From NCBI GenBank assembly GCA_002862705.1, contig PKDU01000046.1, positions 1 to 34,412 of the forward strand: a stretch of 34,412 bases of DNA. Direction: 5' to 3'. Below the pieces are notes generated by a model. It was not told the origin of the DNA and ran no database searches. It saw nothing but the letters and a program-made list of their open reading frames with translations. The translations under genes were made by a program, and so were the position numbers. Source of the stretch: Flavobacteriaceae bacterium (lineage in GTDB: Bacteria; Bacteroidota; Bacteroidia; Flavobacteriales; Flavobacteriaceae). Numbering within the stretch: position 1 is the first letter of the stretch; each line of letters starts with the position of its first letter. This document shows, piece after piece, positions 1 through 8,413 of this stretch.

Positions 1-1425
1 AGGGCCGCGAAGGCTCCCTACAAGCGCAATTCGTAAGGGCGCCATGACCATACCCAGCTTTATCTTGTTTTCATTTGCCCATAACGTTATCGCATTGCTT
101 AAGGTTTCCACCTCTTCATCTGGAGCATTTTCAATAATCTTTACAACCTCAGATAAAATTCCGGGCGTTTCCTCTTTCCACTGTCTGCCCAAGGCTTTTT
201 CATCATAGTCAACAGGCGCAACATAAAAGAAATGGGCTTCGCCCCAAAGGTCAGTAAGTAGTGTTAGCCGACCATGTACCAGCCCTACGACTTTAGTAGT
301 TGAAACGGACGTATTTGCTATCCCTTTTTGTTGAAGTAATTGATTAAGAGAAGTCTCAATAAGCGATGAATTTGTTTTATGGAGGTGCTGTTGGTTAAAC
401 CACTTACAGCGCTCGGGATCAAATCGCCCACCGGCCTTGGTTATACCCTCAAGGGAAAATAACGCCACCAAGTCATCTAAAGAAAAGAGCTCATCTTCAC
501 CACCAGGGTTCCACCCTAATAAAGCCAAATAATTGACGAGTGCTTCGGGCAAATAACCAGCCTCTTTGAAGCCCTGCGTGTCTTTGTTCCATTCCAAGGG
601 GAATACAGGGAAACCGAACATATCACCATCCCGCTTGGAAAGTTTTCCTTTTCCTGAGGGCTTTAAAATCAAGGGCACATGTGCAAAAATAGGGGGCTTC
701 CAGCTAAAGGCATTGTACAAAAGCACATGCAGCGACATAGAGGGCAACCATTCCTCCCCCCGAATGACATGGCTGATTTCCATAAGGTGATCGTCTACTA
801 CATTTGCCAAATGATATGTGGGCATACCATCTTGTTTTACAATAATCTTATCGTCTAACAAAGATATATCAAAGACGACATCTCCTCGAATTTTGTCATT
901 TACAGTCAACGATTTTTCATCCCCATTTGAAAAACTTTTAAAACGAATTACATAAGGCGTTTTGTTTTTAACAAGAGCATTTACCTCGCGCTCGCTTAAT
1001 GACAGGCTGTTCTTCAAGCCACGTCTATTTTCCCAATTATATAAAAATCGCCTCCCCTTTTGCTCAGCAGCCTCTCGGAGCTTTAGTAATTCATCGGATG
1101 AGTCAAACGCTAAATATGCATTGCCGGTTTTCACCAATAACTGGGCATGACTCAAGTATCCTGCTTTTCGCTCGCTTTGACGATAGGGCCCAAATGCACC
1201 AGGGCTGTTTGGACTTTCATCGGGGCGTATACCCAACCAATCAAGCGTTTTTGTAATGTAGGCTTCTGCTCCATCCACAAAACGGTTTTGATCTGTGTCT
1301 TCAACCCTGAGGACAAAAACACCTTTGTGTTTTTTAGCGAACAAATAGTTGTATAGCGCCGTGCGAACCCCCCCAATGTGTAAGGGGCCGGTAGGGCTAG
1401 GTGCAAAACGGACGCGTATAGACAT
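1..1425 (-). CDS. gltX: Glutamyl-tRNA synthetase (partial, 3' end outside window)
   Basis: Charges tRNA-Glu with glutamate in the cytoplasm. Reading leftward from ATG at 1425, the protein opens with MSIRVRFAPSPTGPLHIGG, which carries the class I synthetase HIGH-type signature. The second signature, KLSKRDGD, lies about halfway along. The frame stays open for 475 codons to the window edge, where the text ends ...VGSLRGP, a conserved stretch near the C-terminus of this family. Probably only a few dozen residues are missing. The gene diverges from ybeY across a 67-base gap that holds a promoter box for each strand. Identification is firm. Whether it also charges tRNA-Gln (non-discriminating) cannot be read here. 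Confidence 0.96.
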   Translation of the reverse strand, partial: MSIRVRFAPSPTGPLHIGGVRTALYNYLFAKKHKGVFVLRVEDTDQNRFVDGAEAYITKTLDWLGIRPDESPNSPGAFGPYRQSERKAGYLSHAQLLVKTGNAYLAFDSSDELLKLREAAEQKGRRFLYNWENRRGLKNSLSLSEREVNALVKNKTPYVIRFKSFSNGDEKSLTVNDKIRGDVVFDISLLDDKIIVKQDGMPTYHLANVVDDHLMEISHVIRGEEWLPSMSLHVLLYNAFSWKPPIFAHVPLILKPSGKGKLSKRDGDMFGFPVFPLEWNKDTQGFKEAGYLPEALVNYLALLGWNPGGEDELFSLDDLVALFSLEGITKAGGRFDPERCKWFNQQHLHKTNSSLIETSLNQLLQQKGIANTSVSTTKVVGLVHGRLTLLTDLWGEAHFFYVAPVDYDEKALGRQWKEETPGILSEVVKIIENAPDEEVETLSNAITLWANENKIKLGMVMAPLRIALVGSLRGP

Positions 1426-1435
1426 AATAGTTTGT

Positions 1436-1443
1436 CAAAGATA
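1436..1443 (-). promoter_or_regulatory. Putative -7 promoter box for gltX
   Basis: The minus strand reads TATCTTTG, an exact fit to the Bacteroidota -7 consensus TAnnTTTG. It ends 10 bases before the gltX ATG, so the leader would be only a few nucleotides. No convincing TTTG -33 element was seen at the expected distance. Confidence 0.55.
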
Positions 1444-1480
1444 CAACGACTATTGGTCTTTTATTACAACTCTAATTGAA

Positions 1481-1488
1481 TATATTTG
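1481..1488 (+). promoter_or_regulatory. Putative -7 promoter box for ybeY-mnmG
   Basis: TATATTTG matches TAnnTTTG exactly and ends four bases before the ybeY ATG at 1493. Transcription would begin at or within a base or two of the start codon, giving an essentially leaderless mRNA. This placement also argues for 1493, rather than an upstream in-frame start near 1349, as the true ybeY start. Confidence 0.55.
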
Positions 1489-1492
1489 CCCC

Positions 1493-1942
1493 ATGAACGT
1501 TTCTGTTGACTTTACATACCAAACAGAATTTGTCCTTGTTGACGAACAAATGTTTGTCAACTGGCTTACAAAATGCGCAAAGCAATACAGCGCAACGTCC
1601 ATGGCGCTTGTTTATGCCTTTATGGATGACGAAGCCTTGCTCGAATTAAACCTTAAGTATCTGAATCACAATACGTTAACCGACATAATTACTTTCGACG
1701 ACACCGTTGGCAAAGATGTTTCTGCCAACATTGCCATATCTGTAACACGTGTTCGTGAAAACGCAGTTGAGCAGAATGTTCCTTTTGATGAAGAGCTGCT
1801 TCGTGTTATGTCTCATGGACTCTTACATTGTTTGGGTTTTAAGGATAAAACAGAATTTCAAATAGCAGATATGCGGAGCGCAGAGCAAGCGTGTATAAAA
1901 TTGTTTCACGTGGAACAAAACAAGGAAAACCATGTTTCGTGA
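1493..1942 (+). CDS. ybeY: Endoribonuclease YbeY (rRNA maturation factor)
   Basis: YbeY is a metal-dependent single-strand RNase used in 16S rRNA 3'-end maturation and ribosome quality control. The 149-residue protein has the usual family length and carries the signature HGLLHCLGFKD near its C-terminus. Two histidines of the H-x3-H-x5-H zinc site are present, but the third position is Asp, as I recall for Bacteroidota members. The start at 1493 gives a normal-length protein; the frame is open further upstream, but that stretch overlaps gltX on the other strand. The 3' end overlaps mnmG by 11 bases, so the two genes are probably co-transcribed. Codons near the end, encoding FHVEQ, are built from a parS-like site. 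Confidence 0.92.
   Translation: MNVSVDFTYQTEFVLVDEQMFVNWLTKCAKQYSATSMALVYAFMDDEALLELNLKYLNHNTLTDIITFDDTVGKDVSANIAISVTRVRENAVEQNVPFDEELLRVMSHGLLHCLGFKDKTEFQIADMRSAEQACIKLFHVEQNKENHVS
1902..1917. promoter_or_regulatory. parS: parS-like centromere site (exact consensus)
   Basis: TGTTTCACGTGGAACA reads TGTTCCACGTGAAACA on the other strand, an exact match to the general chromosomal parS consensus TGTTNCACGTGAAACA bound by ParB/Spo0J. It sits in the last codons of ybeY, 14 bases upstream of the mnmG ATG. ParB binding and CTP-dependent spreading from such sites organise the origin region for segregation by ParA and SMC. No parA or parB gene is in the window. The match is seen directly; function is inferred. 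Confidence 0.8.
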
Positions 1943-3803
1943 TATTTATGATGTAATTGTAGTTGGTGGCGGGCATGCAGGAGCAGAGGCCGCAGCTGCC
2001 GCAGCCAATATGGGCAGCAATACGCTACTTATTACCATGAACCTTCAAAATGTCGGGCAAATGTCTTGTAACCCAGCCATGGGCGGTATTGCAAAAGGAC
2101 AGATTGTTAGGGAAATAGACGCCCTTGGCGGATATAGCGGAATTGTTTCAGACTCATCGGCCATTCAGTTCAAAATGCTTAATCGCTCTAAAGGTCCTGC
2201 CATGTGGAGCCCGCGTGTACAATCAGATCGCATGATGTTCGCTCAGCACTGGCGCAACAAATTAGAGCAAACGGAACATCTTGATTTCTACCAAGAAATG
2301 GTCACAGACCTCCTTTTTGAAAAGGATAGGATTGCAGGAGTTGTCACCACACTAGGGATCGAAATCAAAGCGAAGTCTGTGGTGCTAACTAGCGGTACCT
2401 TTCTTAATGGACTTATCCATATTGGTGAGAAACAATTTGGAGGCGGTCGTGCAGGCGAAAGCGCTTCTTTTGGTCTCACCGAACGACTTATAGAACGAGG
2501 CTTTACATCGGGCCGTATGAAAACAGGCACTCCACCCCGGGTTGACGGAAGGTCTTTGGATTACAGCAAGATGATAGAACAACCAGGCGACAGCAACCCC
2601 TCTAAATTTTCATATTTAGACAACAGCCACATACTTAAAACACAGCGCTCATGCCACATGACATACACTAGTCCTGTCGTACATGATTTGCTTAGGGAAG
2701 GTTTTGACCGATCCCCCATGTTTAACGGGCGAATTAAAAGTATAGGTCCCCGTTATTGCCCATCGGTAGAGGATAAAATCAATCGTTTTGCCGAAAAAGA
2801 TAGACACCAGTTGTTTGTTGAGCCGGAAGGCTGGGACACGGTAGAGGTTTATGTCAATGGCTTCTCAACATCGCTTCCAGAAGAAGTCCAGTTTAAGGCA
2901 CTTTCTGCTGTCGTTGGTTTTGAAAAGGTTAAGTTTTTTAGACCGGGCTACGCCATTGAATATGATTTTTTCCAACCCACGCAACTCAAACACAGCTTGG
3001 AGACCAAGCTTGTCTCAGGCTTGTTTTTCGCAGGGCAAATCAACGGTACTACAGGCTATGAAGAAGCGGCCTCACAAGGCATTATGGCTGGAATCAACGC
3101 CCACAACCACGTCGCTCAAAAAGAATCCTTTATTCTCAGCCGCGAAGAGGCGTATATAGGTGTCCTGATTGACGACCTTATCACCAAAGGCACTGAAGAG
3201 CCATATCGTATGTTTACTTCAAGGGCAGAATACCGCACCCTCTTGAGACAAGATAACGCAGACCTTCGTCTTACGCCTAGGTCTCACAAAATGGGGCTTG
3301 CTTCTGACAAGCGTATGCGTCTGTTAGAAACCAAATCACAAAAGACGACGGCCTTGTTGCGCTTCTTTGAAAAAACAAGCGTAGTGCCAGAAGACATCAA
3401 CCCCATTTTGGCAAAGAGAGATTCAAACCCCGTCAAACAATCCCTCAAAATGGGAAAAGTATTGTCCCGTCCAAACCTAACCATTGCAGATTTCCTTTCG
3501 CTTAACACGGTCAGAGATTTTGTGGCCAAAGAAGCCATCGACACCGCCACTTTAGAGCAGGTTGAAATACAAATTAAATACGCAGGTTATATTGCCAAGG
3601 AAAAATTGCAAGCAGACAAACTCTCTTCTTTAGAGCACGTGCCGATTCCAAAAGATTTTGACTATGAAATGGTAAAATCCCTATCCATAGAAGCGCGACA
3701 GAAACTCAATAAAATCCAACCCGTAACCATAGCACAAGCCTCACGCATTAGCGGTGTATCACCAAGTGATTTGTCAGTCTTGTTGGTGTATATGGGCCGT
3801 TAA
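1932..3803 (+). CDS. mnmG: tRNA uridine 5-carboxymethylaminomethyl synthase MnmG (GidA)
   Basis: FAD-dependent MnmG works with MnmE to build the cmnm5U modification at wobble U34 of several tRNAs. The protein is 623 residues, the normal family length. It opens with the dinucleotide-binding motif VVGGGHAGAEAA and keeps both GidA signatures: GPRYCPSVEDKI in the middle and AGQINGTTGYEEAASQG further on. It starts 11 bases inside ybeY. Its stop codon is immediately followed by the TTG start of a methyltransferase gene, so the three form a compact operon. parS-like sites flank it on both sides. mnmG often lies near oriC in bacteria, which fits those sites. Confidence 0.98.
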   Translation: MFRDIYDVIVVGGGHAGAEAAAAAANMGSNTLLITMNLQNVGQMSCNPAMGGIAKGQIVREIDALGGYSGIVSDSSAIQFKMLNRSKGPAMWSPRVQSDRMMFAQHWRNKLEQTEHLDFYQEMVTDLLFEKDRIAGVVTTLGIEIKAKSVVLTSGTFLNGLIHIGEKQFGGGRAGESASFGLTERLIERGFTSGRMKTGTPPRVDGRSLDYSKMIEQPGDSNPSKFSYLDNSHILKTQRSCHMTYTSPVVHDLLREGFDRSPMFNGRIKSIGPRYCPSVEDKINRFAEKDRHQLFVEPEGWDTVEVYVNGFSTSLPEEVQFKALSAVVGFEKVKFFRPGYAIEYDFFQPTQLKHSLETKLVSGLFFAGQINGTTGYEEAASQGIMAGINAHNHVAQKESFILSREEAYIGVLIDDLITKGTEEPYRMFTSRAEYRTLLRQDNADLRLTPRSHKMGLASDKRMRLLETKSQKTTALLRFFEKTSVVPEDINPILAKRDSNPVKQSLKMGKVLSRPNLTIADFLSLNTVRDFVAKEAIDTATLEQVEIQIKYAGYIAKEKLQADKLSSLEHVPIPKDFDYEMVKSLSIEARQKLNKIQPVTIAQASRISGVSPSDLSVLLVYMGR

Positions 3804-4637
3804 TTGTTCCACGTGAAACCATTTACTGTTATCGATCATCTCGTCAGCAAGTCCAGCTTTGATTTAGTTTTGGACAAGGAAACGACGGCGCTAAAAACCA
3901 CTCCCGAACTCAGCGAAGCGGAACTTGAACACTTTTATCCCAAAACAGGATATGCTTCACACGATACCCAAGCCAATGGTTTTAAAGCTAAAGCTTATGC
4001 TTGGGTCAAGCGTAAAAACATCAAATCAAAACTCAAGTGGATTCGTCAATATGCGACCACAGGGCATATGTTGGATTATGGCGCAGGCAACGGCGACTTT
4101 GCCTTAGCCGCTCAGCACGAGGGATGGCAGGTTGGTGTTTTTGAAACTTCGCCTGACGCAACTGAAATTCTCAAACAAAGACAGCTTCTTGTGGTCGCCC
4201 AACCACTACAAGAAAACCAATTTGATGTCATAACATTATGGCATGTCTTTGAACACATCAACAGACCCGAGGACGCCCTAGCCACGTTTTATAAATCCCT
4301 TAAGCCGGGAGGCGTATTGGTTTTAGCCGTACCTAATGCAGCATCATGGGACGCCAAACACTACAAATCTTTTTGGGCTGCGTATGACGTACCCCGCCAC
4401 CGCTGGCACTACAACAAGCACGCCATTTCGCTACTTGGCCGTAAAGCAGGGTTTGAATTGCTTACTACGAAAAACATGTGTTGGGACGCGTTTTATGTTT
4501 CGTTGCTTTCCGAACAATATCGAAACGCCAAAGCCCCGTGGGTCAAGGCACTTTATAAGGGATGCTTCGCAAACCTCAAAGGGTGGCAAACCACAAACAC
4601 CTCGTCACTCACTTTTTTCCTCCAAAAACCTAAATAA
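3804..4637 (+). CDS. Class I SAM-dependent methyltransferase
   Basis: A 277-residue soluble protein with a class I methyltransferase core. Motif I, HMLDYGAGNGDFA, lies about a third of the way in. Later come FDVITLWHVFEHINRPEDA and LKPGGVLVLAVPN, typical of the Methyltransf_11/12/23 group. The substrate is unknown. A type of this protein commonly follows mnmG in Flavobacteriia, as I recall. The start is uncertain. TTG at 3804 directly abuts the mnmG stop and GTG at 3813 is an in-frame alternative; both fall inside the parS-like site, and no earlier ATG is possible. The C-terminal part, with VPRHRWHYNKHA, is intact. The next gene is convergent, so this one ends the operon. Confidence 0.88.
   Translation: MFHVKPFTVIDHLVSKSSFDLVLDKETTALKTTPELSEAELEHFYPKTGYASHDTQANGFKAKAYAWVKRKNIKSKLKWIRQYATTGHMLDYGAGNGDFALAAQHEGWQVGVFETSPDATEILKQRQLLVVAQPLQENQFDVITLWHVFEHINRPEDALATFYKSLKPGGVLVLAVPNAASWDAKHYKSFWAAYDVPRHRWHYNKHAISLLGRKAGFELLTTKNMCWDAFYVSLLSEQYRNAKAPWVKALYKGCFANLKGWQTTNTSSLTFFLQKPK
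3805..3820. promoter_or_regulatory. parS: parS-like centromere site (one mismatch)
   Basis: TGTTCCACGTGAAACC matches the parS consensus TGTTNCACGTGAAACA at 15 of 16 positions, with the last base C instead of A. It begins one base after the mnmG stop codon and overlaps the first codons of the next gene, where it is read as FHVKP. It is the partner of the exact site at 1902-1917, about 1.9 kb away and in the opposite orientation. Confidence 0.72.
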
Positions 4638-4699
4638 AGCGTTTTAAGCGCCTTTCTCAGCCGCGACGACACTTGCAGCACGAACAACTAAATAAAAGC

Positions 4700-4739
4700 G
4701 GGCAGCAACGAAAAAAAGAAGGAATAAAAATAACTGCCC
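4700..4739. terminator. Possible terminator between convergent genes
   Basis: GGGCAG at 4700-4705 can pair with CTGCCC at 4734-4739 across a 28-base, A-rich loop, in the gap between the convergent methyltransferase and holB genes. The position suits a shared terminator. The loop is long and the downstream U-tract is poor on both strands, so this is weak. Confidence 0.22.
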
Positions 4740-4776
4740 CCTATAATAAAACAAAAAAACAATAGACAAAAACTAT

Positions 4777-5904
4777 TTATGCTTTTGTGTGTAGCAAGCG
4801 AGTTAATTTAAAGGAAAGTTCGGTAAAAATCATTTGTGGGCTGCCATTTCGGGAAAGATGATAGACGCTGTCTTCAAGCGCAGTAATAATGGGCAAAATG
4901 TTAGTCCCATGAATAAAAGCGGCAAAGCGTTCTAGTTTGAAATCTGACTTGGGGTAAAAGTTGGCAACAGCTCCCAACGCATAATGTTTCATTAGCGCAG
5001 CCCGAAACAGTTGAATGGCAAATGACAAAAACTGCTTCTGCGTTTCTATGCCCTTAGACGCCAAAGACTGACTCCAATCCGCTAGTTCTAGCACCACCGA
5101 TTTGTTCCCTTTTGCACGAAAAGCAGTGCGCACCCAAGCAACAAACCACTCTTCATACTGCGCAAGTTCATTTTGTTGATCCACAAGACCAAGCGCCTTC
5201 CCTACATTTCCACCCGACTGCCCAGCAACTGCCGCGGACAATTCCTTAGCGACCCCCTTTTTTTCCAAATATGCTGCAATGAGATTTTGCCCAACACTTC
5301 CAAAGCTTGTTTGCTGACACCTAGATCTGACGGTTGCAATAAGCTGAAAGGCATCGGGGCACAAAAGTAAAAACAGCGTTTCAGCAGGAGGCTCTTCAAT
5401 GCTTTTTAGCAGTTTGTTAGACGCTGCAATGGTGAGTTTTTCGGCGTGCCAGATGATGACACATTTCCACCCACCCTCAAATGATTTAAGGCTGACTTTT
5501 TGCATGACCGAGAGCGCATCGTTGACATTGATAACACCCTGCTTGTTCTCAGCGCCCAAATAGCGCATCCAATCATATAGCGATCCAAAGGGCTGTTCAG
5601 AAACGAAGCTTCGCCATTTTCCAAGGAAGTCATTCGAAGTGGGTTTTGTTTTTACATCGGAAGTAATTGCCGTTGGAAAAATGAAATGGATATCAGGATG
5701 AACCATTCCCATTGCTTTTTGCACGGAAGCTTCTTCTGGATTATCTCCACAGACCACAGCATTGGCATAGGCCAGCGCAACGCTTAACACTCCGTGTCCG
5801 TCATCGCCTTCAAAAAGTTGGGCGTGGGGAATACGTTTGACAGCAAGGCTATCGGCAAGTGATTTCTTTTGAGTATCGTGACCCAATACGGCATTAAAAA
5901 GCAT
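4777..5904 (-). CDS. holB: DNA polymerase III delta' subunit
   Basis: Delta' is a clamp-loader subunit that helps open the beta sliding clamp for DNA replication. The 375-residue protein begins MLFNAVLGHDTQKKSL and continues with HAQLFEGDDGHG at the degenerate P-loop position, as expected for a subunit that does not hydrolyse ATP. SRCQQTSF matches the SRC motif that contributes to the neighbouring subunit's ATP site. ATG at 5904 was chosen over one six codons upstream because a TATATTTA box sits three bases before it and the shorter form matches the usual N-terminus. The gene diverges from pgk. The cysteine-rich zinc module of some delta' proteins is largely missing here. Confidence 0.9.
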   Translation of the reverse strand: MLFNAVLGHDTQKKSLADSLAVKRIPHAQLFEGDDGHGVLSVALAYANAVVCGDNPEEASVQKAMGMVHPDIHFIFPTAITSDVKTKPTSNDFLGKWRSFVSEQPFGSLYDWMRYLGAENKQGVINVNDALSVMQKVSLKSFEGGWKCVIIWHAEKLTIAASNKLLKSIEEPPAETLFLLLCPDAFQLIATVRSRCQQTSFGSVGQNLIAAYLEKKGVAKELSAAVAGQSGGNVGKALGLVDQQNELAQYEEWFVAWVRTAFRAKGNKSVVLELADWSQSLASKGIETQKQFLSFAIQLFRAALMKHYALGAVANFYPKSDFKLERFAAFIHGTNILPIITALEDSVYHLSRNGSPQMIFTELSFKLTRLLHTKA

Positions 5905-5907
5905 GCC

Positions 5908-5915
5908 TAAATATA
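5908..5915 (-). promoter_or_regulatory. Putative -7 promoter box for holB
   Basis: The minus strand reads TATATTTA, seven of eight positions of TAnnTTTG, three bases before the chosen holB ATG. The spacing resembles that at ybeY and again implies little or no leader. Confidence 0.35.
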
Positions 5916-5964
5916 CAAACATGCCGTTTATAAAAACGGACTACTTCAAACCAAGATGATATTG

Positions 5965-5972
5965 TATTTTTA
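5965..5972 (+). promoter_or_regulatory. Weak -7 promoter box for pgk
   Basis: TATTTTTA fits TAnnTTTG at seven of eight positions and would place the transcription start about 14 bases before the pgk ATG. pgk diverges from holB, so a promoter must lie in this gap, but the AT-rich sequence makes the exact box uncertain. Confidence 0.3.
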
Positions 5973-5990
5973 CACAAACAAAATACACAC

Positions 5991-7178
5991 ATGAAAACCC
6001 TACAAAACACTTCATTTAGCCAGGAACGCGCCTTGATACGTGTAGACTTTAACGTTCCCTTAGACGATAACGGCAATGTAACAGACGCCACAAGAGTCGT
6101 TGCGGCGCTGCCAACCATTCAGTATATTTTAGAACAAAGCGGGAGCTGTGTGTTGATGTCTCACTTGGGGAGACCCAAAGGGAACGACCCAAAACTTAGC
6201 CTTAAGCAAATAGTTCCTACACTTGAAAAACACCTAGGCAAAGCCATTCAATTTTGTGATGAGGTTGTTGGTCCAAAGGCCACCGCGCAAGCAGCTGCAT
6301 TGGCACCGGGCGAGGTACTTTTAATTGAAAATTTGCGATTCCACGAAGCCGAAACCAAAGGAGACAAGGATTTTTCAGAAGCCCTTTCTAAGCTAGGGAC
6401 GGTTTATGTCAACGATGCATTTGGCACCGCACACCGCGCACACGCCTCAACCACAATTGTGGCACAGTTTTTTCCAAACAAGAAGTGTTTTGGGCATTTG
6501 CTTGCAGGAGAAATAACGGCCATTGACAAAGTAATGAGGTCAGGAGAAAAGCCTGTCTTGGCTATTTTGGGCGGCGCAAAAGTATCTTCCAAAATCACCA
6601 TCATTGAAAATATTCTTTCAAAAGTTGATCACCTTATTATTGGCGGTGGTATGGCTTTCACCTTTATTAAAGCACAAGGAGGCGAAATCGGGAAATCTAT
6701 TTGTGAAGACGATAAGATGCCCTTGGCCCTGTCGATTCTTGAACAAGCAAAAGCCAAAGGCGTGCAGGTGCACTTACCGGTAGATGTACGCGCTGGACAA
6801 GCCTTTTCTAACGATACGCCTCAGCAAATATTTTCTATTGATGAAATCCCAGACAGCTGGGAGGGGATGGATGCAGGACCATTGTCTGAAGCTAAGTTTG
6901 ACGCCGTTGTAAAGCAATCCAAAACCATTTTGTGGAACGGACCTTTGGGTGTTTTTGAGTTTGAAAACTTTTCTAAAGGAACCCGCGCTTTAGGCGCGAG
7001 TATTGCGGAGCAAACCAAAAACGGTGCATTTTCGCTTGTGGGCGGCGGAGACTCTGTTGCAGCAGTAAAGCAATTCAAACTCGAAAACGAGGTCAGCTAT
7101 GTTTCTACCGGTGGCGGGGCCATGTTAGAAAGTTTGGAAGGAAAAACACTGCCAGGAATTGCCGCCATGTTGGCGTAA
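5991..7178 (+). CDS. pgk: Phosphoglycerate kinase
   Basis: Interconverts 1,3-bisphosphoglycerate plus ADP and 3-phosphoglycerate plus ATP in glycolysis and gluconeogenesis. The 395-residue protein has the standard length and motifs: ALIRVDFNVPLDDNG at the N-terminus, LMSHLGRPKG for substrate binding, LAILGGAKVSSKI between the lobes, NGPLGVFE, and the nucleotide-binding glycine turn SLVGGGDSVAA near the C-terminus. It is divergent from holB and followed after 19 bases by a lipoprotein gene, probably in the same transcript. Nothing unusual was seen. Confidence 0.98.
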   Translation: MKTLQNTSFSQERALIRVDFNVPLDDNGNVTDATRVVAALPTIQYILEQSGSCVLMSHLGRPKGNDPKLSLKQIVPTLEKHLGKAIQFCDEVVGPKATAQAAALAPGEVLLIENLRFHEAETKGDKDFSEALSKLGTVYVNDAFGTAHRAHASTTIVAQFFPNKKCFGHLLAGEITAIDKVMRSGEKPVLAILGGAKVSSKITIIENILSKVDHLIIGGGMAFTFIKAQGGEIGKSICEDDKMPLALSILEQAKAKGVQVHLPVDVRAGQAFSNDTPQQIFSIDEIPDSWEGMDAGPLSEAKFDAVVKQSKTILWNGPLGVFEFENFSKGTRALGASIAEQTKNGAFSLVGGGDSVAAVKQFKLENEVSYVSTGGGAMLESLEGKTLPGIAAMLA

Positions 7179-7197
7179 TTATTGCTGATACCGTAAT

Positions 7198-8172
7198 ATG
7201 AATATACGCTTTCTCTTATTGTTTTTTGTTGTGTTGGGCTGTCAAAACCGCCCTTCAGCACCCATGGTAAAATCCTCCAACGGAAACATCAACACCATAT
7301 CTGTGGTGATGCCCGATATGTTGTGGGAAACAGAAGTAGGCGAAGCGGTACGTGCTGCCTTTGCTTTTCCGGCGGAAGGATTGCCACAAAAAGAACCTTT
7401 TTTTGACCTAAAGCAAATACCCCCTGAAGTTTTTACGGGCTTTACAAGGTTAAGCCGTATGGTCTTATGGGTAGGTTTTGGCGATGAGGTTGTTATAAGA
7501 ACGGACAAAAACCGTTATGCAAGCCCCCAACAAATGACCGTATTGAGCGCCCCTGATACCGCTACGCTTGTTGAAATGATACTGTCTCAATCGCCAGGGA
7601 TTATCAAGTCGTTTAAGGCGGGAGAGGTTGCAGAACGTCAAAGACGCACACTCAAATCAACATTAAATCAACACGCGCTTCAAGACAGGTTTGGAATAGA
7701 CCTTTCGATTCCTTCAGCCTACACCGTATTTAAGGAAGAAAAGAGCGCCGTTTGGTTTCAGCGGGAAATTCGCAAAGGGCATGTAAACCTTATTGTTTAT
7801 GCGCTCCCAAGAACAACAAAGCTAGATTTTGAACAACCCTTGGCAGACATTATTCGTATTCGGGATTCTGTTGGCCAAGCATTTATTCCAGGAAGACTAA
7901 CAAACACACACCTTATAACCGAAGCGGCATACGAGCCCTATGTTTATAAAACGATGATCAATGGCATGCGTACTGTTGAAACACGCGGCACTTGGGAAGT
8001 TAAAGGAGATTTTATGGCAGGGCCTTTTTTGCAGTTTGTACTGGACGACAAAAAGAACAGCAGGTTCCTTGTTATGGAAGGCTTTGTTTTTGCACCTACT
8101 GTAGCCAAAAGAGACTATGTGTTTGAAACAGAGGCAATTATGAAGTCAATGCAAGAATTAAAAAAGGATTAG
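7198..8172 (+). CDS. DUF4837 family lipoprotein
   Basis: A 324-residue predicted lipoprotein. The N-terminus [15 protein letters not shown] gives a hydrophobic signal ending in the lipobox VLGC, with Cys15 as the likely lipidated residue. The body matches the Bacteroidota-specific DUF4837 family by its general pattern, including the [19 protein letters not shown] opening, with a repeated beta-rich layout. Its function is unknown; an envelope location is inferred from the signal. It follows pgk by 19 bases, suggesting co-transcription. Its TAG stop overlaps the stop codon of the convergent tatA gene by four bases, leaving no room for a classical terminator between them. Confidence 0.82.
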   Translation: MNIRFLLLFFVVLGCQNRPSAPMVKSSNGNINTISVVMPDMLWETEVGEAVRAAFAFPAEGLPQKEPFFDLKQIPPEVFTGFTRLSRMVLWVGFGDEVVIRTDKNRYASPQQMTVLSAPDTATLVEMILSQSPGIIKSFKAGEVAERQRRTLKSTLNQHALQDRFGIDLSIPSAYTVFKEEKSAVWFQREIRKGHVNLIVYALPRTTKLDFEQPLADIIRIRDSVGQAFIPGRLTNTHLITEAAYEPYVYKTMINGMRTVETRGTWEVKGDFMAGPFLQFVLDDKKNSRFLVMEGFVFAPTVAKRDYVFETEAIMKSMQELKKD

Positions 8173-8339
8173 TCTTCTTTTGAAGTATCTTTTTTCTCTT
8201 CTTCTTTGGTGGCGTTTTTAAACTCTTTTATTCCGGTTCCAAGGCCTTTCATAAGCTCTGGAATTTTCCTTCCACCAAACAAGAGTAGCACCACAAGCGC
8301 AATGACAAGAATTTGAACAGGACTAATAGCAAGTATCAT
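8169..8339 (-). CDS. tatA: Twin-arginine translocase subunit TatA/TatE
   Basis: A 56-residue protein read leftward from ATG at 8339. It opens with one hydrophobic helix, [18 protein letters not shown], then the hinge and amphipathic helix [19 protein letters not shown], and ends in a lysine- and glutamate-rich tail. This is the classic TatA layout, including the conserved phenylalanine-glycine hinge. TatA oligomerises to form the pore that exports folded proteins bearing twin-arginine signals. No tatC is nearby. The gene is convergent with the DUF4837 gene, overlapping it by four bases at the stop codons, and divergent from the M23 peptidase gene. Its small size makes it easy to miss. Confidence 0.93.
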   Translation of the reverse strand: MILAISPVQILVIALVVLLLFGGRKIPELMKGLGTGIKEFKNATKEEEKKDTSKED

Positions 8340-8354
8340 ACTATTGATTTTTCA

Positions 8355-8362
8355 CAAAGGTA
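8355..8362 (-). promoter_or_regulatory. Putative -7 promoter box for tatA
   Basis: The minus strand reads TACCTTTG, an exact TAnnTTTG match, 15 bases before the tatA ATG. This implies a leader of roughly ten nucleotides. Confidence 0.5.
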
Positions 8363-8413
8363 ACAAAGAAAACGGACTTGGCAGAAGGAAGCATACGCTA
8401 TTAAACAACTAGT

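Noticed and set aside
962..1406. Several open frames of 60-85 codons at the left end
   Set aside because: They overlap the partial gltX gene on the other strand or in other frames; gltX has both synthetase signatures.
1741..1756. CACGTG core in ybeY (1746-1751) as a third parS
   Set aside because: The arms read TGTAA and TTCGT, so it differs from the parS consensus at several positions; only the hexamer core is shared.
2851..3159. 102-codon frame within mnmG
   Set aside because: Alternative-frame shadow of a fully conserved mnmG region, with no recognisable domain.
3631..3646. CACGTG core in mnmG (3636-3641) as a parS site
   Set aside because: The flanks (TAGAG and CCGAT) do not match the consensus arms; a chance hexamer in coding sequence.
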